DNA from: Pseudomonadota bacterium
GTDB taxonomy: Bacteria; Pseudomonadota; Alphaproteobacteria; Rhizobiales; Devosiaceae
Assembly: GCA_023415605.1 (NCBI GenBank)
Contig: JAEZKB010000074.1
Span: 1-30,537, forward strand
DNA: 30,537 bases
Reading direction: 5' to 3'
Shown here: positions 1 through 7,701 of the stretch, in pieces
Layout of the letters: each line of letters begins with the position of its first letter
How positions within the stretch are numbered: the first letter of the stretch is position 1
The notes under the pieces: model-generated
Told to the model about the DNA's origin: nothing
What the model saw: only the letters and a program-made list of their open reading frames with translations
Database searches by the model: none
Made by a program: the position numbers and the translations under genes

Positions 1-992
1 CCCTCGTCGTCGAGCGTCAGCACCGACTGCGGCAGCAGATGGGCCGGTGCCGTACCAACATTGACGATGGCCGAGGCGGTGATGCCGTCGAGCACCTTGC
101 CGTCGGGATTGGGGATTTCGATTTCAGCGGCGAACGACCGGGTCGCCGCGTCCGCCACCGAGGCGATGTAGCTCACCTTGCCCTCGACCGAGGTGCCGGT
201 GATCGTCTTGACCGTCGCCGGCAGGCCGACCTTGGCATACTCGATCCGGGCCTCGGGGACCTGCGTCTTAAAGAGCATCGGGTCGAGCTGCACGATGGTG
301 GCGCACGGCGCCTGCGGGCCGGCCATGCTGCCCACCTGGGCCAGCGGGTCCTGCACGACGCCGGCAATGGTCGCCTTGACGTCGGTGCGTCCCAGCTCCG
401 TGCGGGCATTGTCGAGCCCGGCCTGCGCCTGCTTGAGAGCGGCTTCGAGCTGCAGGCCGCTATTGGCGGGCGCCAGCCCCTGCTTGCGCAGCTCTGCATT
501 GGCGTCATAAGCGGATTGTGCGGTCGCGACGGCAGCTTCCGCCTGAGCCACGGCGGCCTCGCGGTCGCCCTTGTCGAGGCGGCAGAGCACATCGCCAACG
601 GCGACTGTCTGCCCCTTCTGGACGAGCACCTCCTCGATGGTGCCCTGCGTCTGCGGCACGACGCTGACCAGTGTCTTTGCGGCAGTGCGGCCCCGCAGCG
701 GCACTTCGATCGCCATCGGCTGCATGGTGTAGGTGACAGTGCGCACCGACTGGGCCGGCGCGGCAGCACCCGAAGTCTCGGCCACGCGTTCGGCGATGGT
801 CAGGTGGGGGTCCGGACCCGTACCGTGATGTTCAGGAGCCGTGTGTTCGGCGTTCTTGTCGAGCAGCGCAATGATCGGCCGTTCGCCATTGCCCGGTCCA
901 TTGCCGCCGGCCACAAACGTACCGGTGGCAAGCCAGGCGCCGGCGCCAAGTACGATAAGGCCCGCCACTCCGTATGAGTAGATCGCACGCAT
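1..992 (-). CDS. RND efflux periplasmic adaptor (HlyD/MFP family), C-terminus cut by window edge
   Basis: Reading the minus strand from the ATG at 992 gives an open frame of about 330 codons that runs off the left edge without a stop. It begins MRAIYSYGVAGLIVLGAGAW, a hydrophobic membrane anchor. After a variable, His-rich linker comes a typical membrane-fusion-protein core: a lipoyl-like half motif (VVPQTQGTIEEVLVQKGQTV, then VGDVLCRLD), an Ala/Gln-rich coiled-coil hairpin (REAAVAQAEAAVATAQSAYD), the second lipoyl half (IAGVVQDPLAQVGSM) and a beta-barrel segment. Adaptors of this family link an inner-membrane RND pump to an outer-membrane channel. A good ribosome site (AGAGGG) lies 9 bases before the ATG, and the gene starts 13 bases after the PadR gene on the same strand, so the two are probably co-transcribed and PadR-controlled. 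The pump gene should follow beyond the edge. The family call is firm; the exported substrate cannot be read. Confidence 0.88.
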   Translation of the reverse strand, partial: MRAIYSYGVAGLIVLGAGAWLATGTFVAGGNGPGNGERPIIALLDKNAEHTAPEHHGTGPDPHLTIAERVAETSGAAAPAQSVRTVTYTMQPMAIEVPLRGRTAAKTLVSVVPQTQGTIEEVLVQKGQTVAVGDVLCRLDKGDREAAVAQAEAAVATAQSAYDANAELRKQGLAPANSGLQLEAALKQAQAGLDNARTELGRTDVKATIAGVVQDPLAQVGSMAGPQAPCATIVQLDPMLFKTQVPEARIEYAKVGLPATVKTITGTSVEGKVSYIASVADAATRSFAAEIEIPNPDGKVLDGITASAIVNVGTAPAHLLPQSVLTLDDE

Positions 993-1005
993 TGTCTGAA
1001 ACCCT

Positions 1006-1554
1006 CTATTCCGCAGCCTCTGCGGACCCGGAATCCGGTCGCGCCAGCGCTATCAGTTCGCCCCTGTGGGCCTGGATGTAGTCGTGGGCGGCCTGCATAC
1101 AAGTGCGCCCATAATCGATGACCCAGGTGTCGCCCGGGTGCGAATGCTCTTTCTTCAGCCGATCGAAATCGGCCAAGACGTCGTCCAGCTGAGCGAGCCG
1201 CTCGTTGAGTCGCTGCTCGACCAGCGATGCCGGTAGTTCCGACGCAAAGCGCAGGAACAGCAGGAATTCGCTGCGGAACTCGTCGTCGCCGAGTTTCTCG
1301 AAGAGTGAGTTGATGAAGGCGTTCCGGCCGGCCGTAGTGATCGCGTAGATCTTCTTGGCGGGCTTGCCCTCCTGTGTCTCGACGCGGCTGGTTACCAGAC
1401 CGTCGACCTCGAGCTTTGCCAGGGCCGGATAGATCGAGCCGAAGCTGGCATCGATGAAATAGGAGTATTCCCCTTCCACCGAGAGCTTGCGGATCTCATA
1501 TCCGGTGGCCTCTCCATCATAGAGAATGGCCAGGCAGATGGTACGAACGTTCAT
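1006..1554 (-). CDS. PadR-family transcriptional regulator
   Basis: A 182-residue protein. The N-terminal PadR winged helix covers about residues 1-85: ILYDGEATGYEIRKL, then the FGSIYPALAKLEVDGLV recognition-helix region and wing. The C-terminal part (FRSEFLLFLRFASELP, then a charged helical stretch with LDDVLADFDRLKKEH) matches the antiparallel dimerisation helices of this family. PadR proteins repress genes for efflux pumps or phenolic-acid detoxification and release DNA on binding a small ligand. The gene is followed after 13 bases by an RND adaptor gene, so it most likely controls its own operon and the pump. A 36-bp dyad lies just upstream (see 1573-1608). No strong Shine-Dalgarno sequence is visible before the ATG. 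Family assignment is secure; ligand unknown. Confidence 0.92.
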   Translation of the reverse strand: MNVRTICLAILYDGEATGYEIRKLSVEGEYSYFIDASFGSIYPALAKLEVDGLVTSRVETQEGKPAKKIYAITTAGRNAFINSLFEKLGDDEFRSEFLLFLRFASELPASLVEQRLNERLAQLDDVLADFDRLKKEHSHPGDTWVIDYGRTCMQAAHDYIQAHRGELIALARPDSGSAEAAE

Positions 1555-1572
1555 TGCGGCCTATCGAGCTGA

Positions 1573-1608
1573 CATATATTGGACGAGCATATGCTGGCCC
1601 TATATAGG
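1573..1608. promoter_or_regulatory. Candidate PadR operator: 36-bp imperfect dyad
   Basis: Centred between 1590 and 1591, 14 of 18 base pairs are symmetric, including the perfect 10-bp core AGCATATGCT at 1586-1595 and outer TATAT/ATATA arms. It lies 19-54 bases before the padR start codon in an unusually AT-rich pocket that also contains -10-like hexamers on the minus strand, so bound protein would block transcription of padR and the efflux genes. The symmetry is seen directly; the role is inferred from position and from the known autoregulation of PadR proteins. Confidence 0.6.
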
Positions 1609-1654
1609 CAGGTTTGTGATACCGCAATAGAGGCAAGCCCAGTATTTTTGCTAC

Positions 1655-1681
1655 TCAGCCATGCGCCTTGTGCATGGTTGA
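1655..1681. terminator. Hairpin between cysQ-like gene and padR promoter
   Basis: A 10-bp stem (TCAGCCATGC paired with GCATGGTTGA, one G-U pair) closes a 7-base loop. It lies 40-66 bases after the stop of the minus-strand cysQ-like gene and could end that transcript or block read-through into padR. No T-run follows on the minus strand, so a classical intrinsic terminator is not established. Confidence 0.3.
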
Positions 1682-1720
1682 AGAACGCCTAGAATCATGG
1701 ACGTGCTGGTGGCACGCCCG

Positions 1721-2518
1721 TCAGGCGAGAAGCCTTTGCATCTCCGCGAGCGCGCGGTGCGCCAGGTCGGGGCTCGCGGCGGCCACGAAGTAACCATTGA
1801 GGAACTTGCGCTCCGGGTGGCCACAACTGAGCGGCGTGCCGTCGAGATTGAGTACCACGCCGCCCGCGGCCTCTAGCACGGCCTGTCCGGCTGCCGTGTC
1901 CCATTCCGACGTTGGGGTAAAGCGCGGGTAAAGCTGCGCCTTTCCCTCTGCCAGCAGGCAGAATTTCAGCGACGAACCCACAGTCACGTCCTCGGCGACA
2001 TTCATGGTGTCGCAGAGCTCAGCCAGAGCCGCATGCCCGTGCGACCGGCTGGCGACGATGCGGAGGGGAGGGGCGTGATCGACACTGATCCGTCGCACTC
2101 CGTTTACGGCTCCACCGGCGATCTGACCGGCCATGGCCCCTTGAGCTGACGTCCAGAAGATTTCGCCGGTGACCGGGGCAAGCACCACGCCCGACACTGG
2201 CCGGCCGTTCTCGGTCAGCGCGATGTTGACCGTAAACTCGCCGTTACGCTTCAAGAACTCCTTGGTGCCATCGAGCGGGTCGACGACGAAGAAACGCTGC
2301 CCCAGTTCCGGGATATTGCCGGCCGCGACGCTTTCCTCGCCCAGCACCGGAATACCCAGCGGCGCCAAGAGATCCAGGATCACCGCCTCGGCGCGCTGGT
2401 CGGCTTCCGTCACCGGCGAGCCATCCGTCTTGCTGTCGGCCGCGAACGGGCGCGCGTAGACTTCGAGGATAACCTCGGAGGCAGCGATCGCCGCCTGCAG
2501 CATCGTCTCGATGATCAT
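1721..2518 (-). CDS. cysQ: CysQ-like 3'(2'),5'-bisphosphate nucleotidase (inositol monophosphatase superfamily)
   Basis: A 265-residue Mg-dependent phosphatase. Metal-binding motifs are visible: LGEES with E61/E62, DPLDGTKEF at residues 80-88, and EWDTAAG near the C-terminus. The DPLDGTKEF form followed by NGEFTVNIAL is characteristic of CysQ, which removes the 3'-phosphate of PAP made during sulfate assimilation, rather than of plain inositol monophosphatase (DPIDGTTNF), a copy of which is found elsewhere in this window. The start codon overlaps the nadC stop by ATGA (2515-2518), so the two are translationally coupled. The length is normal and all key residues are present. The pairing with nadC is not an obvious pathway link, so a NAD(P)-related or general bisphosphate role cannot be excluded. 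Confidence 0.88.
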   Translation of the reverse strand: MIIETMLQAAIAASEVILEVYARPFAADSKTDGSPVTEADQRAEAVILDLLAPLGIPVLGEESVAAGNIPELGQRFFVVDPLDGTKEFLKRNGEFTVNIALTENGRPVSGVVLAPVTGEIFWTSAQGAMAGQIAGGAVNGVRRISVDHAPPLRIVASRSHGHAALAELCDTMNVAEDVTVGSSLKFCLLAEGKAQLYPRFTPTSEWDTAAGQAVLEAAGGVVLNLDGTPLSCGHPERKFLNGYFVAAASPDLAHRALAEMQRLLA

Positions 2519-3381
2519 GAAATGACGACGTCCAGCCCGAGGTCGAGGGGCGCCGCCGCCATGGTGATCTGGCTGGTCGAGATATAGTCGACCCCGGTCT
2601 CGGCAATCGAGCGCACGCGCTCGAGCTTCACCCCGCCCGAAGCTTCAAGGCGGGCACGACCTCGGTTGCGCTCCACGGCACGGCGCAGTGTGTCGTTGTC
2701 CATGTTGTCGAGCAGCACGATGGTGGCGCCGGCCTCCAGCACTTCTTCGAGCTGTTCAAGGCTCACGACCTCGATCTCGATCGCCACCAAGTGCCCGGCG
2801 AACGCACGCGCTGCCCGGTAGGCCGCTGCCGCGCTGCCGGCGACTGCGATGTGGTTGTCCTTGATCAGGATCGCATCATCGAGCGCAAAGCGATGGTTCG
2901 AACCCCCGCCACAGCGCACCGCATATTTCTGAAACACCCGCAGTCCCGGGGTGGTCTTGCGGGTATCGCAGATTTTGGCGCCTGTGCCCTCGACGGCATC
3001 GACGAACTTCCGCGTCAGCGTCGCGATGCCCGAGAGGTGATTGATGAAGTTGAGCGCAGTGCGCTCGGCCGACATCACTTGCCGCGCATTGCCCCACACA
3101 TGTCCAACCACCTGGCCAGCCTCGACCCTGTCGCCATCGCGGACACTTGCTTCGAATGTCACTCCGTCGCCGATCAGTCGGAATGCCGTCGCAACCAGCG
3201 GCAGCCCGGCGATCACGCCCGGCTCGCGCGCCGAGAGCGTCGCCGTGGCCGAAGCGTTCCGGCTCAGTGTCGCCTGGCTGGTGAGATCGCCTGCAAGCCC
3301 AAAATCCTCGGCAAAGGCGCGCCTCACGGCATCCTCCACCAACAGGTTGGGCAGTTCACCGATATGGAGTGCGTCGCTCAC
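2515..3381 (-). CDS. nadC: Nicotinate-nucleotide diphosphorylase (carboxylating)
   Basis: A 288-residue cytosolic enzyme that converts quinolinate and PRPP to nicotinate mononucleotide, CO2 and PPi in de novo NAD synthesis. Diagnostic signatures are EDFGLAGDLTS near the N-terminus, the substrate-binding run CDTRKTTPGLR followed by KYAVRCGGGSNHR, the active-site lysine in ILIKDNHI, and the C-terminal barrel strands VLLDNMDN and ASGGVKLERV. Length matches the family. The start is GTG at 3381, chosen because a strong ribosome site (GGAGGG) lies 8 bases upstream. Its usual partners nadA and nadB are not beside it; instead it is coupled to the cysQ-like gene by a 4-base overlap. It diverges from pccB, leaving a 173-base promoter region. 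Confidence 0.95.
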   Translation of the reverse strand: MSDALHIGELPNLLVEDAVRRAFAEDFGLAGDLTSQATLSRNASATATLSAREPGVIAGLPLVATAFRLIGDGVTFEASVRDGDRVEAGQVVGHVWGNARQVMSAERTALNFINHLSGIATLTRKFVDAVEGTGAKICDTRKTTPGLRVFQKYAVRCGGGSNHRFALDDAILIKDNHIAVAGSAAAAYRAARAFAGHLVAIEIEVVSLEQLEEVLEAGATIVLLDNMDNDTLRRAVERNRGRARLEASGGVKLERVRSIAETGVDYISTSQITMAAAPLDLGLDVVIS

Positions 3382-3519
3382 GTCCGGTCCCTCCGGGGTC
3401 GCGTCGGTTTACGCGGGGGCAGGGGCACTGGCAAGCTTGCATCCTGGCCGCCACCGTGTTGGTGGCCGAACGGTCCGGAGTAGTTGCCTTTTCTGGCCCG
3501 CCGTCGCATTTTGACTGAA

Positions 3520-3533
3520 CGGTAAAAATACCG
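3520..3533. promoter_or_regulatory. Small dyad in the nadC/pccB divergent promoter region
   Basis: CGGTA and TACCG arms flank four A residues (3520-3533), 21 bases before the pccB start codon and just after a TTGACT hexamer at 3511. It could be an operator or a short 5'-leader hairpin for the propionate operon. The symmetry is direct observation; function is unknown. A ribosome site (GGAG) follows at about 3545-3548. Confidence 0.25.
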
Positions 3534-3554
3534 CTCGTCTGGGTTGGAGACTTC

Positions 3555-5087
3555 ATGCAGAAGATCATCGAGGCGCTGGACACCCGGCGCGAAGAGGCGC
3601 GGCTTGGCGGCGGCCAGAAGCGTATCGACACCCAGCATGCCAAGGGCAAGCTCACCGCGCGTGAACGCCTCGACGTGCTGCTCGATCCCGGCTCGTTCGA
3701 AGAATACGATATGTTCGTCACCCACCGGGCGGTGGACTTCGGCATGGAAAAGACCATCATCCCCGGCGATGGCGTGGTCACTGGTTGGGGCACCATCAAT
3801 GGCCGCCTGACCTATGTGTTCAGCCAGGATTTCACCGTCTTCGGCGGCTCGCTCTCGGAAACCCACGCCAAGAAGATCTGCAAGATCATGGAGCTCGCCG
3901 TCCAGAACGGCGCGCCGATCATCGGGTTGAACGATAGCGGCGGTGCCCGTATCCAGGAAGGTGTGGCGGCGCTGGGCGGCTACGCCGACGTCTTCCTCCG
4001 CAACGTGCTGGCGTCGGGCGCCGTGCCGCAGATCTCGGTGATCATGGGCCCCTGCGCCGGCGGCGCCGTCTATTCTCCGGCCATGACCGACTTCATCTAC
4101 ATGGTCAAAGACACGAGCTACATGTTCGTGACCGGCCCCGACGTCGTCAAGACCGTCACCAACGAGGTCGTTACTCAGGAAGAGCTCGGCGGTGCCTCGA
4201 CCCACACCAGGATTTCCTCGGTCGCAGATGCCGCCTTCGACAACGATATCGAGACCCTGCTCGAAGTCCGGCGCCTGTTCGATTTCCTGCCGCTGAACGC
4301 CAACGACAAGGCGCCGCGCGTCCGCACCAACGACGTGGTAGACCGGCCCGAGCCCAGCCTCGACACCATCATCCCCGACAGTGCCAACAAGCCCTATGAC
4401 ATGCGTGAGGTGATCCTCAAGATCGCCGACGAGGGCGACTTTCTGGAGATTCAGAAGGACCACGCCGGCAACATCCTGACCGGCTTCATCCGGCTCAACG
4501 GCTCCACCGTCGGCGTCGTCGCCAACCAGCCGCTGGTGCTGGCCGGCTGCCTAGACATCAATTCATCCAAGAAGGCCGCCCGCTTCATCCGCTTCTGCGA
4601 CTGCTTCAACATCCCCATCCTGACGCTGGTCGATGTGCCCGGCTTCCTGCCCGGCGTGGCGCAGGAATATGGCGGCATCATCAAGCATGGCGCCAAGCTT
4701 CTCTTCGCCTATGCCGAGGCCACGGTGCCGAAAGTCACCGTCATCACCCGCAAGGCCTATGGCGGCGCCTATGACGTCATGGCCTCAAAACACATCCGCG
4801 CCGACGTCAACTATGCCTGGCCGAGCGCCGAGATCGCCGTGATGGGCGCCAAGGGCGCCACCGAGATCCTCTATCGCGCCGAGCTGGGCGACAAGGAGAA
4901 GATCGCCGCAAGAACCGCCGAGTACGAAGCCCGCTTCGCCAACCCCTTTGTCGCCGCCGAGCGTGGTTTCATCGACGACGTCATCATGCCTCACGGGACG
5001 CGACGGCGCGTGGCACGCGCCTTCGAGACGCTCCGTCACAAAAAGCAGGGCATGCCGGTCAAGAAACACGACAACATTCCGCTGTGA
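3555..5087 (+). CDS. pccB: Propionyl-CoA carboxylase, beta (carboxyltransferase) subunit
   Basis: A 510-residue protein with the two crotonase-like carboxyltransferase halves of biotin-dependent acyl-CoA carboxylases. It transfers carboxyl from biotin to propionyl-CoA, giving (S)-methylmalonyl-CoA. Visible signatures are KGKLTARERLDVLLDPGSF near the N-terminus, the CoA/oxyanion segment SGGARIQEG (about 128-136), GPCAGGAVYSPA, and the second-half motif VPGFLPG followed by KAYGGAYDVM. Length is standard for PccB and longer than AccD. The ATG at 3555 has GGAG 7 bases upstream. It is the first gene of the propionate operon; normally pccA follows closely, but here a DUF559 gene intervenes, with a GTGA overlap at 5084-5087. 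A related acetyl/propionyl-CoA carboxylase specificity is possible, but the neighbouring mutase and epimerase favour propionyl-CoA. Confidence 0.95.
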   Translation: MQKIIEALDTRREEARLGGGQKRIDTQHAKGKLTARERLDVLLDPGSFEEYDMFVTHRAVDFGMEKTIIPGDGVVTGWGTINGRLTYVFSQDFTVFGGSLSETHAKKICKIMELAVQNGAPIIGLNDSGGARIQEGVAALGGYADVFLRNVLASGAVPQISVIMGPCAGGAVYSPAMTDFIYMVKDTSYMFVTGPDVVKTVTNEVVTQEELGGASTHTRISSVADAAFDNDIETLLEVRRLFDFLPLNANDKAPRVRTNDVVDRPEPSLDTIIPDSANKPYDMREVILKIADEGDFLEIQKDHAGNILTGFIRLNGSTVGVVANQPLVLAGCLDINSSKKAARFIRFCDCFNIPILTLVDVPGFLPGVAQEYGGIIKHGAKLLFAYAEATVPKVTVITRKAYGGAYDVMASKHIRADVNYAWPSAEIAVMGAKGATEILYRAELGDKEKIAARTAEYEARFANPFVAAERGFIDDVIMPHGTRRRVARAFETLRHKKQGMPVKKHDNIPL

Positions 5088-5704
5088 CGATGTCATGCGC
5101 ACCCACCGGCACCTCGGCTCCTGCGTCTCCCTCCCCCTTGTGGGGAGGGATCAAGGGTGGGGGTGGCCCACGCACCGTTGGGGACGAGCTGGCCATGTCA
5201 CTTGAACGTGCGCGCTCTCTTCGCAAGGTTATGCCGCCGGCCGAGGCGGCGATGTGGAACGCACTACGCAAGCTGCGATACGTAGGATTCCATTTTCGCC
5301 GCCAGGTTCCACTCGGCCGCTACTATGCAGATTTTGCGTCCCATCGGGCCAGACTCGTCATCGAACTGGATGGCGAGACGCATTTCGTACCCGGCGCTCA
5401 AGCCTATGACGCTAGGCGCGATGACTTTATGCGCCAGGAGGGCTACCGGGTGCTGCGCTTTACCAACCACGATGTTCTAACCGGTCTTGATGGCTGCCTT
5501 ACGCTCGTGATGCTTGCCCTCGAGGAGCCGGCGCGTCCGGTCACCCCCACCCTTAATCCCTCCCCACAAGGGGGAGGGAGACGCAAGAGCCGCCGGATCG
5601 TCGAGCTTGGCCAGCGCAGTATCGACGACCTGCCGCCGCCCTTAGGCGAGCCTCTCGATCCCGACGCCCGCACAGTTCCCGATCAGGACCAAGACCAAAA
5701 GTGA
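5084..5704 (+). CDS. DUF559 endonuclease-like protein (Vsr/restriction-endonuclease-like fold), inserted between pccB and pccA
   Basis: The maximal frame (206 codons, GTG start) overlaps the pccB stop and the pccA start by GTGA at both ends. The recognisable part is about residues 38-145: SLERARSLRKVMPPAEAAMW, then HFRRQVPLGRYYADF, VIELDGETH and GYRVLRFTNHDVL. This is the DUF559 pattern, related to very-short-patch repair endonucleases; the acidic residues in YADF and IELDG are the likely metal ligands. Both ends of the frame are translated repeat: SPSPLWGGIKGGGG comes from the left inverted repeat and TPTLNPSPQGGG from the right. The true protein therefore may start at the in-frame ATG at 5195 (about 169 residues); ATG 5090 is a third option. 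A catalytic activity has not been shown for most members. The family call is good; start and role are uncertain. Confidence 0.8.
   Translation: MTMSCAPTGTSAPASPSPLWGGIKGGGGPRTVGDELAMSLERARSLRKVMPPAEAAMWNALRKLRYVGFHFRRQVPLGRYYADFASHRARLVIELDGETHFVPGAQAYDARRDDFMRQEGYRVLRFTNHDVLTGLDGCLTLVMLALEEPARPVTPTLNPSPQGGGRRKSRRIVELGQRSIDDLPPPLGEPLDPDARTVPDQDQDQK
5115..5168. repeat. Left arm of 54-bp inverted repeat flanking the DUF559 gene
   Basis: This segment is the reverse complement of 5539-5592 at 51 of 54 positions (differences at 5121, 5152 and 5166). Inside it, TCCCTCCCC (5128-5136) and GGGGAGGGA (5142-5150) form a perfect 9-bp hairpin with a 5-base loop, followed by a G-rich tail. The composition resembles palindromic repeats dispersed in Hyphomicrobiales genomes (recalled, not searched). 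It lies in frame within the DUF559 reading frame. Confidence 0.9.
5539..5592. repeat. Right arm of 54-bp inverted repeat flanking the DUF559 gene
   Basis: This is the mirror copy of 5115-5168 with three differences. It contains the same perfect hairpin in opposite orientation (TCCCTCCCC and GGGGAGGGA arms read on the minus strand). About 370 bases separate the arms, and that interval holds essentially only the DUF559 core domain. The arrangement is that of a palindrome-bounded cassette. About 110 further bases separate the right arm from the pccA start. Confidence 0.9.
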
Positions 5705-7701
5705 TAAGATCTCTCCTCATCGCCAACCGTGGCGAGATTGCCTGCCGGGTCATCAAGACGGCCAAGCGCCTGGGCATCCGCACCATCGCGGTCTATTCCG
5801 ATGCCGATCGGGAGGCGCTGCATGTAAAGCTCGCCGACGAGGCGGTGCATATCGGCGGCTCGGCGGCGCGCGACAGCTACCTCTCGATCGAAAAGATCGT
5901 TGCCGCCTGCAAAGCCACCGGCGCCGAAGCGGTGCATCCCGGCTATGGCTTCCTCTCCGAGAACCCGGTCTTCGCCGCGGCGCTGGAGAAGGAAGGCATC
6001 ATCTTCGTTGGTCCGCCGGTCAAAGCCATCGAGGCCATGGGCGACAAGATCACGTCGAAGAAGATCGCCGCCGAAGCCGGTGTGTCCACCGTGCCCGGCC
6101 ATATGGGGCTGATTGCCGACGCCGCCGAAGCGGTCACCATATCGAAAGAGATCGGCTATCCGGTGATGATCAAGGCCAGTGCCGGCGGCGGCGGCAAGGG
6201 CATGCGCATTGCCTGGAACGACGCCGAGGCGAAAGAAGGCTTCGAGCGCTCGAAGTCCGAGGCCGCGTCCTCCTTCGGCGACGACCGCATCTTCATCGAA
6301 AAGTTCGTCACCGAGCCGCGCCACATCGAGATCCAGCTCATCGGCGACCAACATGGCAACGTGCTCTACGTCAACGAGCGCGAATGCTCGATCCAGCGCC
6401 GCAACCAGAAGGTTATCGAGGAGGCGCCCTCGCCCTTTCTCGATGCCGCGACCCGCAAGGCCATGGGTGAGCAGGCGGTGGCGCTGGCCAAGGCCGTGGG
6501 CTATTTCTCTGCCGGTACGGTGGAGTTCATCGTCGACGGCAAGCGCAATTTCTACTTCCTCGAGATGAATACGCGCCTGCAGGTCGAGCATCCGGTCACC
6601 GAGCTGATCACCGGCCTCGACCTGGTCGAGCTGATGCTGCGCGTCGCCTCGGGCGAAAAGCTGCCGCTGACGCAGTCCGACATCGGCATCAACGGCTGGG
6701 CCATCGAGAGCCGCCTCTATGCCGAGGACCCGTACCGCAACTTCCTGCCCTCGACCGGCCGGCTGACCCACTATGCGCCGCCGGCCGAAGTGGTGGAGCC
6801 GGATCGCATCGTCCGCAACGATACCGGCGTCGAGGAGGGCGGTGCCATTTCCACCTTCTACGATCCGATGATCGCCAAGCTCTGCACCTGGGCGCCGACC
6901 CGCGCCGAGGCGATCGACGCCATGGCGGTGGCGCTCGACGAGTTCGAAGTCGAGGGCGTCGGCAACAACATCCCGTTTCTCTCCGCCGTCATGGGGCAAG
7001 AGCGGTTCAGGGCAGGGCATCTCACCACCGGCTACATCGCCGAGGAATTCCCGGACGGGTTCGCCGGCGTCGAACTCGACGACACGGCACTGACCCATCT
7101 TGCCGCGCTCGCTTGCTGCTCGGCCTTCGCGCTCGAAACGCGCGGCTTCGGCGATGCGGCAACGCTTAACATGCACACCGTCAGCAACTCGCGGGCCGTG
7201 CTGATCGGCGACCGCCGCTGGGACTTTGCCGTCCGCGCCGATGGCATCGAATATTGGCTCACCGCGCCGGACGGCAAGAAGCTGCTGGTCGAAAGCGGCT
7301 GGAAGCCGGGCATGACCCTCTGCATCGCCCGCGTCGATGGCGAACTGCATCACGTCCGCCTCGATCGCCTCACCTCCGGCTGGCGCCTGCGCTATCGCGG
7401 TGCCGATCTCGTCGCCAAAGTGTTGCTGCCCCGCGCTGCCGACCTCATGCCTTTGATGCCGGTCAAGGTGCCGCCCGACATGAGCAAATACCTGCTCTGT
7501 CCGATGCCCGGCCAGGTGGTCCGTATCGACGTGGCCGAAGGGGACATCGTGGAGGCGGGCCAGAACCTCGCCATCGTCGAAGCGATGAAAATGGAAAACG
7601 TGCTCAAGGCCGAGAAGCGCGCCAAGGTCAAATCCATCCGCGTGAAGCCCGGCGCCGTCCTGGCGGTCGACGAGATCATCATGGAGTTCGAGGGGGCATG
7701 A
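5701..7701 (+). CDS. pccA: Propionyl-CoA carboxylase, alpha subunit (biotin carboxylase + biotin carrier)
   Basis: A 666-residue biotin-containing subunit that carboxylates its own biotin using ATP and bicarbonate and hands it to PccB. Order of domains: N-terminal biotin carboxylase (LIANRGEIACRV at the start; ATP-grasp loop ASAGGGGKGMR near 160-168; FLEMNTRLQVEHPVTE; about 1-450), a middle carboxyltransferase-interaction region, and a C-terminal carrier domain with biotin-accepting Lys630 in EAMKMEN. The length fits PccA and is longer than AccC. The GTG at 5701 is the only start that gives the canonical N-terminus; it overlaps the preceding DUF559 stop by GTGA, and no close Shine-Dalgarno is seen, so translation may depend on coupling. 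It overlaps the mutase start by ATGA (7698-7701). Confidence 0.95.
   Translation: MIRSLLIANRGEIACRVIKTAKRLGIRTIAVYSDADREALHVKLADEAVHIGGSAARDSYLSIEKIVAACKATGAEAVHPGYGFLSENPVFAAALEKEGIIFVGPPVKAIEAMGDKITSKKIAAEAGVSTVPGHMGLIADAAEAVTISKEIGYPVMIKASAGGGGKGMRIAWNDAEAKEGFERSKSEAASSFGDDRIFIEKFVTEPRHIEIQLIGDQHGNVLYVNERECSIQRRNQKVIEEAPSPFLDAATRKAMGEQAVALAKAVGYFSAGTVEFIVDGKRNFYFLEMNTRLQVEHPVTELITGLDLVELMLRVASGEKLPLTQSDIGINGWAIESRLYAEDPYRNFLPSTGRLTHYAPPAEVVEPDRIVRNDTGVEEGGAISTFYDPMIAKLCTWAPTRAEAIDAMAVALDEFEVEGVGNNIPFLSAVMGQERFRAGHLTTGYIAEEFPDGFAGVELDDTALTHLAALACCSAFALETRGFGDAATLNMHTVSNSRAVLIGDRRWDFAVRADGIEYWLTAPDGKKLLVESGWKPGMTLCIARVDGELHHVRLDRLTSGWRLRYRGADLVAKVLLPRAADLMPLMPVKVPPDMSKYLLCPMPGQVVRIDVAEGDIVEAGQNLAIVEAMKMENVLKAEKRAKVKSIRVKPGAVLAVDEIIMEFEGA

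Noticed and set aside
39..977. Plus-strand open frame of 312 codons at the left edge
   Set aside because: The opposite strand encodes the RND adaptor with membrane anchor, lipoyl halves and coiled coil; this frame is its shadow.
5084..5704. Classical insertion sequence or transposon at the DUF559 cassette
   Set aside because: No transposase, no obvious target-site duplication, and the arms are hairpin-type repeats; it is described as a repeat-bounded cassette instead.
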